A stretch of 64,000 bases of DNA from Sequoia sempervirens (Eukaryota > Streptophyta > Pinopsida > Cupressales > Cupressaceae): the NCBI GenBank assembly GCA_007258455.2, contig VDFB02270651.1:699666217-699730216 (forward strand). Reading direction: 5' to 3'. Of the stretch, positions 11,240 to 23,431 are shown piece by piece. The notes under the pieces were generated by a model, which saw nothing but the letters and a program-made list of their open reading frames with translations, searched no databases and was not told the DNA's origin. Positions within the stretch are counted from its first letter, which is position 1. Each line of letters begins with the position of its first letter. A program made the translations under genes and the position numbers.

Positions 11240-12360
11240 ACCTACAGAGCTGGGAAAGTGAAAACCAATAGGTGTCGGCATCACTACAGTTTGGTCATCA
11301 ACAAAAACCGATTGTTGTTCAAATGATCCCTCACACCCAAGTGACATACACCATTCTTTCTCTCCAACATGACTTCCATCCACATCATAGTTTTGAGTCT
11401 TTCTTTCAAATTCAATAATTCCCTCTAAGTTCTTGATAGCAATAGTGTTTGGGTAGTATTCTTTCAGGATCTGTAGAAGTGGCATACTAAGTTGTACCTT
11501 TAAAAGCATTGAGTGTGCCACTCTCAATTGAGTAAGCACATGTTTGATCTATGCATCATGAATTTCTTGGATGGCAACAATTCGATGTTCAACTAAACCA
11601 TTCCAAATCATATCATATGAAATTAAAATATTCCTATTCTAATCAACAAAAGATTAAAAAAAATGAATCAAACAATATAACAAAAAGATGAATTGGTAAG
11701 AGATTCAAACATACATGATAGATTATAAACATGGAAAACCTTGATAATTAAGAGGAACCATTAAATAACTACAAATTAAATGATGTGATTCATTCTCCTT
11801 ATAAGGATTGCAAACAAAAGTAAGTCATAACTGAATTCTCGAACAAAATTACATAGAACACAGCATGATGAAACATTCCAACACAATTACAAACAAATGT
11901 CACACATATAATGGAATCATCTTTATATATACACTAAAACATAGCTAGACTTTAAAATTAAGTTAATTAACCCATGTAGAAACAAAGTCACAAGAACTCA
12001 AGAGCACGCAAATTAGTCACTCACACACAAACTGTAACCAAGCTAGCTTATGAGATTCAAGAAAATAGGTGTAATAAGCAAACCTTCACAGTGATTTAAC
12101 TACAAAAGTTGTTTTCGATCCACCAATTCACCAAAGTTGCCATCATTCTCGCCCTTTTCTTCATTTTCCATAATAGGATATGGTTCTCTTTTCAACCCCT
12201 TTTCTCTACCCCTTTTCATCTGATTTTGATCTTTTGGGTTCTTATTGTGTATGTTATTACTTGGATTTTCATTATTTTCTAGCGATGGTGATGGTTCCTT
12301 CTTTGCTGCAGTTGGCCTCCCTCTTTTAACCCCTTTCTTTCCCATTGCTTTTACTGGCAT
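11240..12360 (-). pseudogene. Two-exon gene fragment of unknown family, AT-hook-like N terminus
   Basis: The first exon starts at the ATG at 12360 (minus strand). It encodes a basic, low-complexity protein start with GKKGVKRGRPTAAKKEP, an AT-hook-like KRGRP core, then Asn/Lys/Glu-rich sequence to about 12107. The second piece (about 11627 down to 11240) follows a possible acceptor (GAATAG) and encodes a helical segment including WNGLVEHRIVAIQEIHDA and HSMLLKVQLSMPLLQILKEY. It ends near a donor-like TCTGTAGGT. One in-frame TAG lies after EIHDA, easily a CAG-to-TAG change. The composition and splice-like edges look like a host gene, perhaps chromatin-related, but I cannot name it and the junction between the two pieces is inferred. 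Confidence 0.4.
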
Positions 12361-12426
12361 AGCTTGTGATTTTGTAGTCACTATCAGGTTGAACAAGAGG
12401 AGCAAGTAATCAAACATAATTTGCAA

Positions 12427-14459
12427 ACTTTCCTTTATTCATTTCATTACCTCAGTTGCTACTTTCAAATTTGACTAAAACATTATTCAAAATGCAGCGT
12501 ATATGGTATAGTAGAATGTGGCAAGAAAATGCAACTCCACTTCATACAATATAGTAATCTACTTCAATTGGAATCCAGTATAAAAGATATTAAAGGAGGA
12601 CTATATCTAATAAGAACAAGATAGAGATTAATAACTTGGATGAATCAATTGTAACCAAACTCAGTAGCCCAAGGGAAGACTTTCCAACAACCCATAAAAA
12701 TGTTCTATAATATCATGAAAAAAGTAAAGCATCAGTAAGTCAAAATAGGGCACTAATTTTGGAGTTTTAAAGCATCAAAGGAACTTTGGGAAAAAATAAG
12801 CTCAACAAAGTACATCTTAAATTTTTTTTGCTTTGTACCATTCAGAAAATAGTAACACTAAATGGTATGAAAGAAACCGTTGGATTAACTATTATGTTGA
12901 TGAGGTACAAGTCTAGTATTAAGTGCAAAATACCACCCTTGAATCATCAGGCTAACATAAAGAGTAAAACAATGTTTATATGGATAAAAAAATTTAGCTT
13001 GGTCATGGCTGAGAAAGGGAAAAGGAAACTATTCCTTTTATAATGATGATAGAATTCTTAGCATCATGCACTATGAAAAAGAGAACAAGTATTGAAAATT
13101 TCACAAATACTTCACACTTCAAAAGAAACATATCCTAATATTTCCACCATAGTATATGTTAAACAAAACCGCATATGCATTTCTTCCTTGTCAAACTTTG
13201 CAATAATCTATGTTATAGTGGAAGAACTCCTTTTCAGTAAATTATGCAATAGCATACAATCAATATACCTAGGGATGCATTCTCATGCTCCCCTGTTGTA
13301 GGATGTTTGGGGGCATGGATAAAGTGTCTCCTATCCATCGTCTTGAAAGAAACAATAAAAAATTAACCCTTTATGGGGGGAAACAAGACCACCCAACATA
13401 AAAATTTGTTATTTCACTCCCTAAAACCCTAGCCCAGATTCAATTTTATGTATTAATCTTTTCCATTTACATTGTTACATTTACTTTTGAACGCAAGAAG
13501 GAAAAACTACATGTGCAATGGAGGTCCTTGTGGGCTTGAAGGCCTTAATTTGGCCTTGGTAGCAAAGGTTGCACCCCTCAACTCTGACCTATATTGCAAC
13601 AGAGAACACATGAGGGGTGTTGCCCCTAGACCCCCACTAGAGACTGTTGTCCCCAAACCCTCGGACTAGTTAAAAATAAATAAAAATAAAGCCAATTTTG
13701 CACTGCATCAAATGGAAAACACCTTTTTTCCTCAATTTTTCCTCATTAAATCCCATGTCATTGAATTGAAAATATACTTTTGGTTTTCCTAGTCAATCCC
13801 AACTCCAAGTAGTACTACTATGATATAAACTATTTTGATTTATCATTAACATTTATGATTTGACAATTGACATTGAATTATCAATTATCAACTGTGTTCT
13901 AAATTATGGGCTCAATTTTGTGCATTTTGTGCAAATGATGGTTATTATATTATATATATAGAGAGAGAGAGAGGGAGGGGAGAGAACCTTTACTAATAGT
14001 CTCGGTTGCATGCATAGCTTGTCTTTATCTGCTTAAAGGATATTTTTAGTCTTGTTGTCAGTGAGCTAACATAGTGAATGTTTCGTAACATATCCTTGGG
14101 ACAATCCTATAGATATGATAAGGCATATCTAACAGCCTAATGTGTCATTTTTTCTATAATTGTCTCGTTGGTGACCTCTAAAATCATCCTCCTTGGCCTT
14201 GGAGAGCCAAAAGTGCAAAACAGTCACCCACTCTTGTCAATTATTTTTTAATTGCCTGCAAGTCTAGCCATAAGTCTTGTCTCATTAATCTCGACTGACA
14301 AACATCCCCAAGTCTAGGTCTTGGTTCATCCTCTTGAATTATGGAATACATTTTGGGTCACCAACACTAGGTTGAAGTGTAAGGCATGAAGCATAATTCA
14401 TGTGCTCAAATTTCAATTTTCAATTTTTTATAAATAAATATGCATCTAAATCTAAATCT
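12427..14459. other. No gene seen; simple repeat at 13948-13984
   Basis: No supported coding frame. Around 13580-13670 the sequence has the GC-richer TTGCCCCTAGACCCCC type of motif common in plant intergenic repeats. A (TA)n run followed by (GA)n lies at about 13948-13984. Confidence 0.35.
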
Positions 14460-15450
14460 TAAGAAAAATATGTTCCAGCTTGATACTGAATTTTCTCTCA
14501 GAAGTGCTCTCAAGTACACAGCAATAAAGCACATTATGAATACTCTAGTGTTATAGTGAAAACAGGCCTATGCTTGCATAAGGATGAAATTATCTCTTGA
14601 TCTTTCTATTTTAGTATGCCCTAGGTGAAACAAAAAACTTGTAACTTTTTGTCTAAGAAATTTTCTCAAAAACAAGGCCATAGAATTCATTTTAAATGCT
14701 TGGAACACTGCAATAATGCACATCTTAAATATTGAATTACATATTTAAGAATTTGTACCTAGGATTAGTTTTAGAGCTTAGAGAATAGGTCTGTACATGC
14801 ATAACCATGTCATTGTCTCTTTACTCCTTGTATATGTGAAAAAGCAGAGTAAGAAGAAAAAATTTATACTCATATGGAATATTTGAGAACTGGTTATTTA
14901 ATTATCATCAAACTCCTCAGGCAGTAAAAACCTTCAAGCTTACTAGTAAATTTGTCCAGGAAATTCTCTCAAACCCCCATCCCTAAAATGCATTTTAAAT
15001 ATTCAAACACTAACATGTTGAAGATATTTAAGCATCAACTACAAACATAAGAATTCCAACCTACAGTTAGTTTAAGAATGCAAATGCATAACCATGGCAT
15101 TATCTCTTTCTTTTTTATTTAGGAAAAAGAGTGGCATAACAAGCAAAAATTTACACTCAGCTGGCATATTCAACAATTTAAACATCTAATTAACATCGAA
15201 AGCTGGCTGTAAATACACTCAAACTTCACAGTTAGTTTTGTCTCAGAAATTCTCTCAGATTGCAACCATAAATGCATTTCAAATACTCAAATGCTACCAT
15301 ATCGCATGTCTTGGAGCCTAAACAACATATTCAAGAACAATCCTATAATATACATAATCACATCACTGTCTCTTTATTTCTTGTTCATTTTCCCCCCTCC
15401 CTAGGTTAAAGAATTAAAACTTGTACACTCAGTTGGCCAATTTCACAACA
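14460..15450. repeat. Diverged tandem repeat, about 220-290 bp x 4
   Basis: Four successive units share the same order of landmarks: an AAATTYTCTCA box (near 14490, 14658, 14960, 15248), a TGCATTTYAAATRYT box, then a CATAACCATGRCATTRTCTCTTT box (near 14577, 14800, 15087, 15354). Spacing between the last boxes is about 223, 287 and 267 bases. The copies are strongly diverged, so this is an old array. No coding potential. Confidence 0.55.
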
Positions 15451-16253
15451 ATTACTTGCCTATTTTGCAGCAAAAGAGGAGCACAACCATTTAACTAGAA
15501 ATGTTATCAAAATGATGTATGTAGAGCAAAGAATGATGACACAAAAACAAAAACTTTAGTTAAAAAAAAAAATCATCATCATAATGGCAACAAAGCAAGG
15601 AGAACTTTAAAAAACACCAAAACAACCATCATAGAGCTATGAGGTTGTGTGATCAAATCTTGTACCTTACAAAACCTTGAACTGCTTTATATCATTGTCA
15701 CTAAGCACTTGCTCTTTTCTGATAGGCATAGCATACTGAAACCCCATGGAAATGCTAGAATCACATAATATAAGAAACAAAAAATCAAATTAAATCCAAA
15801 AAATTAGATTTCGTATTTAATGCAATAATAGAAGAAATTAAAAATCAAATCCAAAAAAAGAGATTTAGTATTTAAAGCAGGATCTGGGATGGTGCATGGA
15901 AGCTTCTACAATGAGGCAATGGTTAATTTACTATTATCGTAGATTGCTATATATTTTGGTGCCACTGCACAACCAAGTAGAAGGTAGTTTTTGATGGTAT
16001 CAAAGAGTGGTGCCCCGTTAAGAGTTTTTGGTGGTGGATCACATTATCATTCAGTGAGAATCAAACTTGAGACTCAGCAAAAAACCAATTACCATTACAC
16101 CACAACCAAATGGACTTTGCAAAACAAAATATTAGAATAAGTAAATCAAAATTATTAATCTAAATACTATGCACATATATAAATAAAAAATCAAAATTTG
16201 AAATTAATATTTAGCTGATAGGTGTAAGAACATGGGCAGGAGAATCTTTTTTC
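15451..16253. other. No gene seen
   Basis: AT-rich sequence without a supported frame. A short duplicated stretch (AAATCCAAAAAATTAGATTT and a similar copy) occurs at about 15785-15870. Confidence 0.3.
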
Positions 16254-16502
16254 TCATGAAAATTGTCCGATTAACGGGCAACCATATTGGCTATTTTTTC
16301 CTTCTGCAAATAATTTTTCACAGTTTTGTTTCTTAATTACAACTTTTGAACGTTGCACCATCCTCAAATTAATCCACCAGTGAATATGGGATAAAAACTC
16401 ATAAACAGACCTGATGGCATCTAGAAATGAATCAATAAATTTTCTATTATATCTAGTGACCCTAATGACAGTGGGTACAGTACAAATAGTTTTGAGGAAC
16501 AA
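16254..16502 (-). pseudogene. Exon-like open frame, unknown family
   Basis: An 82-codon frame on the minus strand has the look of real protein, with no low complexity: for example IDSFLDAIRSVYEFLSHIHW and QNCEKLFAEGKNSQYGCPLI. It lies on the same strand as the other host-gene pieces inside the CACTA element. I cannot name the family, and no start or splice site is decisive. It may be a captured exon or a chance frame. Confidence 0.3.
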
Positions 16503-17384
16503 TGAAGTTTATGAAACTATCAACAATACCAAACACCTATATAGCTGAAAAATTTAGGTAAAACTAAACCTAATTTAAATTTTCACATATTGCATATTCA
16601 ACTATTAGTTTACAAGTGTTAAATTAAAATGTCAGTAATCATATACATTTATCTATCTCATATATCATTGCATGCCTTCTGAAGTTATTTTCTCATTATA
16701 ATTTTCACTTTTGTGTCTATGCCAAATTGGATAGAACAAACCCTACTGAGAACTCGATGGTCAAATCCCAGTGTTTTCATGCCCATGAATAAATAGTGAA
16801 AGGATATAATATCTCAATGCCACATTGATTTTCAATTACTTTTGTGAAATTCATTTGATGTGTTGTTGGCAGGCACAAGTTGTTTTTTATCACAATAAAC
16901 TTAATTTCCTTGACACTTTTTATTTTTTCAACTTATCACCATTATTTATGTGTTGCTCACATACATGATTTTTTGTACAATTTTAATCTGCAATTGACAT
17001 TCTCATAAAATTTGAGGTTGCTATTGGCAATGCAAATAGTGGTTGTTTTGTTTTCTGAGTGCATTTTACAAGCTAATTCCCCTGTTACTTTACTAAATTA
17101 ATGGAAAGCAGGACAACTTTTTTGAATTTAGCTCAAAGTTTAGGCTTACACTTTTTGCATGAAACAATTCCAGTTTTGAAGCTACTCTATGCCCTAGTGT
17201 CTATGGAAATACTTTTAATTGATCATATGCTTTAGGGTTTCAACAAATCAAAAATCTTGCCACAATTTGGAAGTGCACTTCACACACATGACTTCCTCTC
17301 TATAATACAGGTAATTTCTGCCTCGAGACTTATCTTTCCCTTTTTATAGAATTACAAACTATTTATCTGTATAGAATTACAGTG
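16503..17384. other. No gene seen
   Basis: AT-rich DNA without a supported frame or an obvious repeat. Confidence 0.3.
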
Positions 17385-17715
17385 CCCGAGAACATGAGTT
17401 TCTGGAGCAACAAATGCTACAAGAAAATAAATTCCACCAAGTTGAAAAGAAATTGTGATAAGCATGCTACTATGGGATAAATTGAAATTCTCTCTACAGA
17501 CCCCTAGAATGTTAATTTGTGGAGTAGAAAATGCTGCAAGCAAATAAATTCCACCATGTTGATGAAGAAATAAAGAAATGCGTGCTACTATGGAATGAAT
17601 TCTCCCTACAGGACCCCAGAATATTAAATTCTGAAGTAGAAAATGTTGCAAGCAAATAAATTGCACCAAGTTGAAGAATAAATTATGACAAGCATGCTAC
17701 TATGGATGAATTATC
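17385..17715. repeat. Tandem repeat, about 118 bp x 3
   Basis: Three adjacent units each contain GTAGAAAATGYTRCAAG (first copy GAGCAACAAATGCTACAAG), AATAAATTSCACCA and a CATGCTACTATGG-like box, the last near 17463, 17582 and 17693. The unit keeps a partly open frame on both strands, which produces a 105-codon minus-strand frame without a known domain. Confidence 0.65.
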
Positions 17716-18688
17716 TTCTTCTAAGCTTCTTTCCATTACACAACCCTCAGAACAAGCACTAATATCAAATGCTTCAGATTCTTTCATAACATTAGATTGT
17801 TTTGGTGTTATACCAAACACAATTTTCCTTCTACCAATTTTCAAACCTATACACTGAAAAGATCAACAGGATTATGTCAAAGTTGAGGAGGTGTAAGGGA
17901 TGTACCGATAGGAAATTCAAGGGAATTCCATTATTGTCTTCTCCCTATACACAACCATTATTATCCTCATCCTTCATTCATTTGGAATTTTCCATTGTCC
18001 AAAGTATTTTATTATACCTAAAAAATAAGCACATGCAGCTACAGAATAATTAAAACCCTATAAAGATAGGACTACAAATACCATTTGATATCATTTTGTA
18101 ATGAAATACATGAAATACCAGGTCATCTCAGCATATACAAATATTACTCACTGTCAAAACTTATAGAAAAAGATGCCTACATCTAGAAAATATGAAAATG
18201 TCCATCAATATTTTGACAAGCCTTTCCAAGCCACAACCGTTTAGATTAACATTATACTTTTGACTAGTAACATGACATAACAAACCAACAGAGAAAACCA
18301 AAAAATACAGTCAGACAAGCTCACATTCTATAAAACAACCTTCACATGGGCCCTTTAATTGCTCACCAGTTCTGTTTAACTTGGCATATAGTGACCAAAT
18401 AGCATTTCAAAATGATTTGGCATTTAAACTGTCACCTCACTGAAATTCCTACTGAAAGTTCCTAAATATCACAGGAAGAAGCATAACCATCTCGACAAAT
18501 TAGAGGTCGTTAATGTACTATAAACTAAATCTCCTTGAAGCATGTCATTGGATTTGTCTTACTTTTAGTAAGTGGTGGAAGCAATAAAAAATTTTAAATA
18601 ACCAATCACTTACAACCGCTTCAAATCAAGATTAACAAATTTTCTAGATTTCAAGAGTAATCTATTATGGTTCCTCTTTTTTCCTTCT
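17716..18688. other. No gene seen
   Basis: AT-rich sequence without a supported frame. Confidence 0.3.
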
Positions 18689-18738
18689 GAATCTATCATG
18701 TTTTTTCATAACATCATTTGCTCACCATGCAGGAAGTC
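18689..18738 (-). repeat. Second copy of an ERECTA-like intron/exon edge
   Basis: About 50 bases match 5325-5375 almost exactly, covering the end of the ERECTA-like exon (CATG before donor GTGAGC) and the start of its intron. Similarity stops on both sides. It shows that a second fragment of the same or a sister kinase gene lies in the CACTA element. Confidence 0.6.
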
Positions 18739-19866
18739 TTTGGATTGCTTCTATATTTGTTTGACTGGGGAGAAATTAATATCTGGTCTATCCCTGCTAA
18801 CACATTAACTGCAAGCTACTAAGTTATTGGGGGCCTAATAATAATGAACTACTTAGCCTTAAATGTGTATTTATAAATTCAAATTGTCTCCTCTGCCAAC
18901 TTTCATTAAGTCAAAATCATATTTATTTATTTGGTTTTCTTCCACTATGGGAGTTGGTTATAATTCTTTTATGGTTAACCATGGGAAATAATAGAGTAAT
19001 AAATAAACACAATGACTTCATGCAAGAAATTCCATAAAAGAATTACTCTCTTCCCTTTCCTTGATTCCCTCAAGCCTTAACCACAATTCATATATGGTAT
19101 AGTTCATAACATTTATTTAACTCCTATCCAATATTTTCTCTTCTCATATGCTTTGGCTTCTATGTAGATATTTCTAAAGTTGAATTTATTTACTTAAGTC
19201 CATTGATAGTATGACCATTAAAATTTATCGTCTTTCCATTCACTATTTGACACAAGAATAATTTTATATTATAAGCATTATCACATGGTTTAAAATTAAC
19301 ATCTTCATATTCATTATAACGTTAAACATCCAAATGTCAAAGATCCTAGATGCATTATTGACAATTGACTAGGTGGCCTTACAAGTTATAACATAAATTA
19401 AATTGTTGCGCATATATCTATATATGCATGAGGATTATTATTGTAGCATTACACACATAATATGGGGTGTGTCGAATTATTTTCAATGGAATTTAAATAC
19501 ATTATACAGTGTTGTGTTAAGAGGTAAAATGCAAATAGTAAACAAAGATGTTAAAAGCCATACATAGCATATATCCATAGTTTTCTATCCATTCACTTTG
19601 TTTTCCTTTCTATTTTCATCCCAGTTTGACTTGATCTTCACAACAATAATTCACCATAACATGCTAATCAACGTGAATGAAACATGCAATTCACACATTT
19701 AATTTGCCTATTCTGGTTCATCTTAAGCACTTATGAGTCCTACAAGAGGGTACATAGATGCATTTACATTTAAATTTTAGCAAGTCAAAATCTATAAATT
19801 GATCTATTTAAACTTCTTCACAATCAAATGCGTCATTCACATGAGGTTACATAATGTTCATTTGAT
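18739..19866. other. No gene seen
   Basis: AT-rich sequence up to the target duplication of element B. No supported frame or repeat. Confidence 0.3.
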
Positions 19867-19871
19867 TTAAC

Positions 19872-21089
19872 TGTAGACACCAAAATCTGGTCTAGGCCTG
19901 TGACTTCAATATTCTTCATAATTCATATTCATCATGGTCATGATTAAATAATGTCAATTATTTAATTAATTCACTTTAACTTTAATTCTTCTATTAATTA
20001 AATAATCTTAATTATTTAATTGATTCACATTTTCTTTATTCTATCTTATTAGTTAAATAAACACTATTTATTTAATTATGTTACTAATTAACCTTATCAT
20101 TCTTGTCAAATTAAATAAATTCTTATTTAATTCCCCCCTTTCTGATATGTCAACTATAATTAAATAAATTCTTTATTTATTTAATTATTCATTTAATCCC
20201 TTCGTCACTTAATTAAATAAATCTTATTTATTTAATTATTCTTCAAATATCAAATCTTGAATTAAATGAATTATTTAATTCATAAATTATATTTTAACAC
20301 ATTCCTCTATATTTGGATAATTGTGTGAGTTATCTAAGTATTCAATTTGACTTGACTCAACATCTATTTAATTCGGTCAGTTAACTCTTGATTTAATGTC
20401 TGAGTAGCTTTCTCGATTAATCTCTTTGTCATATCATTCAGTCATCTAGTGCTAACTCAATTGTGTGTACATTCATATTAATTAAATATTCTTATTTAAT
20501 TAATTAAATCTTGTGTGTACATTTGAACAGAGAGTTGCTTTAATCCATCTTTATCTTTGTCATGCAAAGACAATTCTTCTATTTTCAAATACCAAACTTG
20601 AAGATTAAATCATTTATTTAATCTTTAATTCTATTTTTAATTTGTATCACTCATGTCATTACTAACAATTATCATAATGCATGTCTAATCTGTCGATCTC
20701 AACCATCCGTTGATCTTTCAATCCTGACCTGTCATTCGAATAATCAATTTTCTATAAATTGATCTATTCTTCATCATTCCAATCTCTCTCAAAATCTTAT
20801 GACTTTTTGGAGCAACTATCTTGAATCTTTGATGTTTTGCTAAATCACTATCATAGGCTATACTTGCACAAACTTTGAAAATATGAGGGGCAATAATACT
20901 ACAATGGCAAAATGGAGAAGGGCAATCAAGATGATACATGGAATTACATACATATTGGGTGAGAGTGTTCAGTTTATTTACATTTTGACTTTCCTTTGTT
21001 CTCTCTTGCTTAGCTTAGATTGCATTAGAGTTTTAGATTGCATTGCATATTTGCTCTGATCTGTTTCTCTGCATTTTCTAGATGTTACA
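19872..21089 (+). repeat. Element B 5' LTR
   Basis: 1218 bp, TG...CA. It matches 37022-38036 over nearly its whole length, with scattered substitutions and indels. The U3 part (19935-20300) is a row of AT-rich inverted repeats built from TTAATTAAATAAAT and its complement. Confidence 0.9.
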
Positions 21090-23431
21090 TTTGGTGAACT
21101 CGACATGAAGACACCATCTTCGCGTATCCGTAGACTTTTATTTGATTTTGTAGGTTTTTGTATGGAACGATGCATCAGTTTGACGAAACACTACAATTGA
21201 CATTCGGAGACGCATCAGCTTGACAAAATGATGCAATTGACTTTGTTGACCGCATCTGTGAACAATTCAACGACGCATCTGAAAAGGAATCATGCATCTG
21301 TCATTTCCTGAGCTGTAACTGACTAGTAAAATACTACGACACATTTGACAGAGAAAATGATGCATCCAACTGGTATATTTTTAGGTTTTTCAATTTACAG
21401 TTTTTTTTCATGTTTTTATTGTCACTAATCTTCTATTTTTAGCATGTGTCTTGAGGAGTTAACAAATTTTTTGCATATCGATAGTCAAAGATCAATATCA
21501 AATTACTAACGAATCTTTCTGTAGAACACATGTCGAAGACCCTAGTTAAATTTTTGAAACAGATTGTTTGGTAGTGTAGCAAATCTTTCATTTGGATTAA
21601 AATTAACAAGTGTCTACTATGTTTGGTGCGAATGCACAATTGTGTAATTACCCTCACGATTTGGTGCATCAAAGTATCCTCTCCCCTTGCGCATCTGTGT
21701 GATCTTGGGTGTAAGATAAATGGTTACCAACTCTAGAACTTGGGCCTGTTCTAGTGGGAAAAAGTACTCATCCCAGGAAGACTCAGACCGGTAGCACCCA
21801 AACCTGAGGGACTTCCAGCCGGTATATAAAATTGGATTCTTGGGGAAAGCCCAAGAATCACGTGTATGGTTCCAATGAGATGGATTCGAAAGGATACTCT
21901 TGTTGCATGGATCATGCCCTACGAACGGAATGCCCTAATTAAACACCTTTGTTTGTAGTGTCCAAAATCCTTCTATTTACTAGTGTAGTAGGTCAGACTT
22001 TTCAAGCCATCCCATATTCTTACGGTTCATGTGTAGAGATGAAGGTATGCCATGGGATGTTCATGGGTACTGTAGCCTGGCTGCCTTGAATGATGTTAAT
22101 GAGTCGTGGAGGGGAGCCAGAGGGGTCAAGTGAGAAACCCAATAAATATTGAGAACTCATCCACCTTTAAGTGTAGCAGGGGAAACCCAAGTGAGAACTC
22201 AGTAAATACTGTCCTTCATAGCCTAGGATGTGCTTTTTTGTTGTCAAATTTAACGTTCTTTGAGTCCAAAATCAAACTAAAAACACTTTGTCTTATGATT
22301 GTCTTTGTTTTTTGAAACTTGATCATAGAAAACAACGTCAGTTTTATACCTCAAATCACTGAAAATACAACAAAGTCACAACTATTCACTAGAAAGTCAC
22401 AATTGTTCTGTCGAGTCGCATTTGTTTACCTTAGAGTCACATCTGCCAGATTAGCTTGAATTTGCTTTGTCAAAAACTGCACTTGTGATATTTTGTGATG
22501 CATCTAAGATGGTGAGCCACAACTGTAGTCTCAAACGACGCATTTGCCACTGTCGTAGAAATTTTACCAGTGCCTAAGTTTAGGAAAATCACATCTGTTA
22601 CAATCTGGGTCGCAACTGTCATTACGAGTCGCATATGTTAGAAACTAAAATGCATTTGCCAAATTCAAACACTGAACTTTACCAGAAACACGTAACTAAT
22701 TGACAAAAAACCACAACTGTGAAACATAACCGCATTTGATAAATTTTGTGACGCATTTGCTAGATTATTAGAAAACCAAAATTCACAGTCACTGTCCAGT
22801 CAACACTGTCATACCAGTCTTTGATCTATCTTGTCCTTGGACAAAAACCTAAAACGATTTTCTCAATTTCACATCCTTTAGGTATCATTTAGTCATTATT
22901 ATAGTCATTTCGATTCTGAGTTTTACTTTCATCTTTGAGTACATTCCTTGAGATTAAACTTCTAGGAAGGTCACTTTTGTAAACTTTAGGATAGGTCCAC
23001 CATCTACACTCTAGAAAAATCATAGCGTCAACAAAATCTATCATTGAACCTAGTCCTATCATCTTATCCTTTTTCCTACAAAGATTCCTCCTAGCTCATT
23101 AGTCTAGTTAGGAAACTCAACTTGTCTTTGATCCTTGTCCTACATTGGTTCCTTGACTAAACTAAATTGACACCTTGGTTAGACTTTAGGTAGTTGGTCC
23201 CCCCGACTCGGGTTTAAAAAATTGATTACCTTAGAAGTTTGCTCAGATTTTGCATCTTTAGATATTGTCATTTTAGACTAGCATCATCTTAGAACATTCC
23301 TTATTTTGCATTCAAAAAATCCCAAAAACATAGACTAGAGTCATACTGTCCATAGACGTAGTTTTGCATTCCTTGCATATTGAGCTTATCTTACATGGTT
23401 GAAACTAGGTCTAAGAGAAGAGAGAGAAAAT
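21090..23431 (+). other. Element B leader (5' untranslated region)
   Basis: More than 2.3 kb without a supported frame lies between the LTR and gag. It starts TTTGGTGAACTCGACATG, which should contain the primer-binding site, though I could not assign the tRNA. Two clusters of CGCATYTG-like motifs occupy 21170-21400 and 22380-22760. Between them, 21745-22240 is clearly similar to 53275-53720 in element C, starting with GGGAAAAAGTACTCATCCCA. Confidence 0.75.

Noticed and set aside
13580..13670. Small plus-strand gene ending in the CCCCTAGACCCCC motif
   Set aside because: This GC-rich motif is common in plant intergenic repeats; the 65-codon frame has no other support.
21090..21110. Assigning a specific tRNA to the primer site of element B
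   Set aside because: TGGTGAACTCGAC does not match any plant tRNA 3' end I can recall with confidence.
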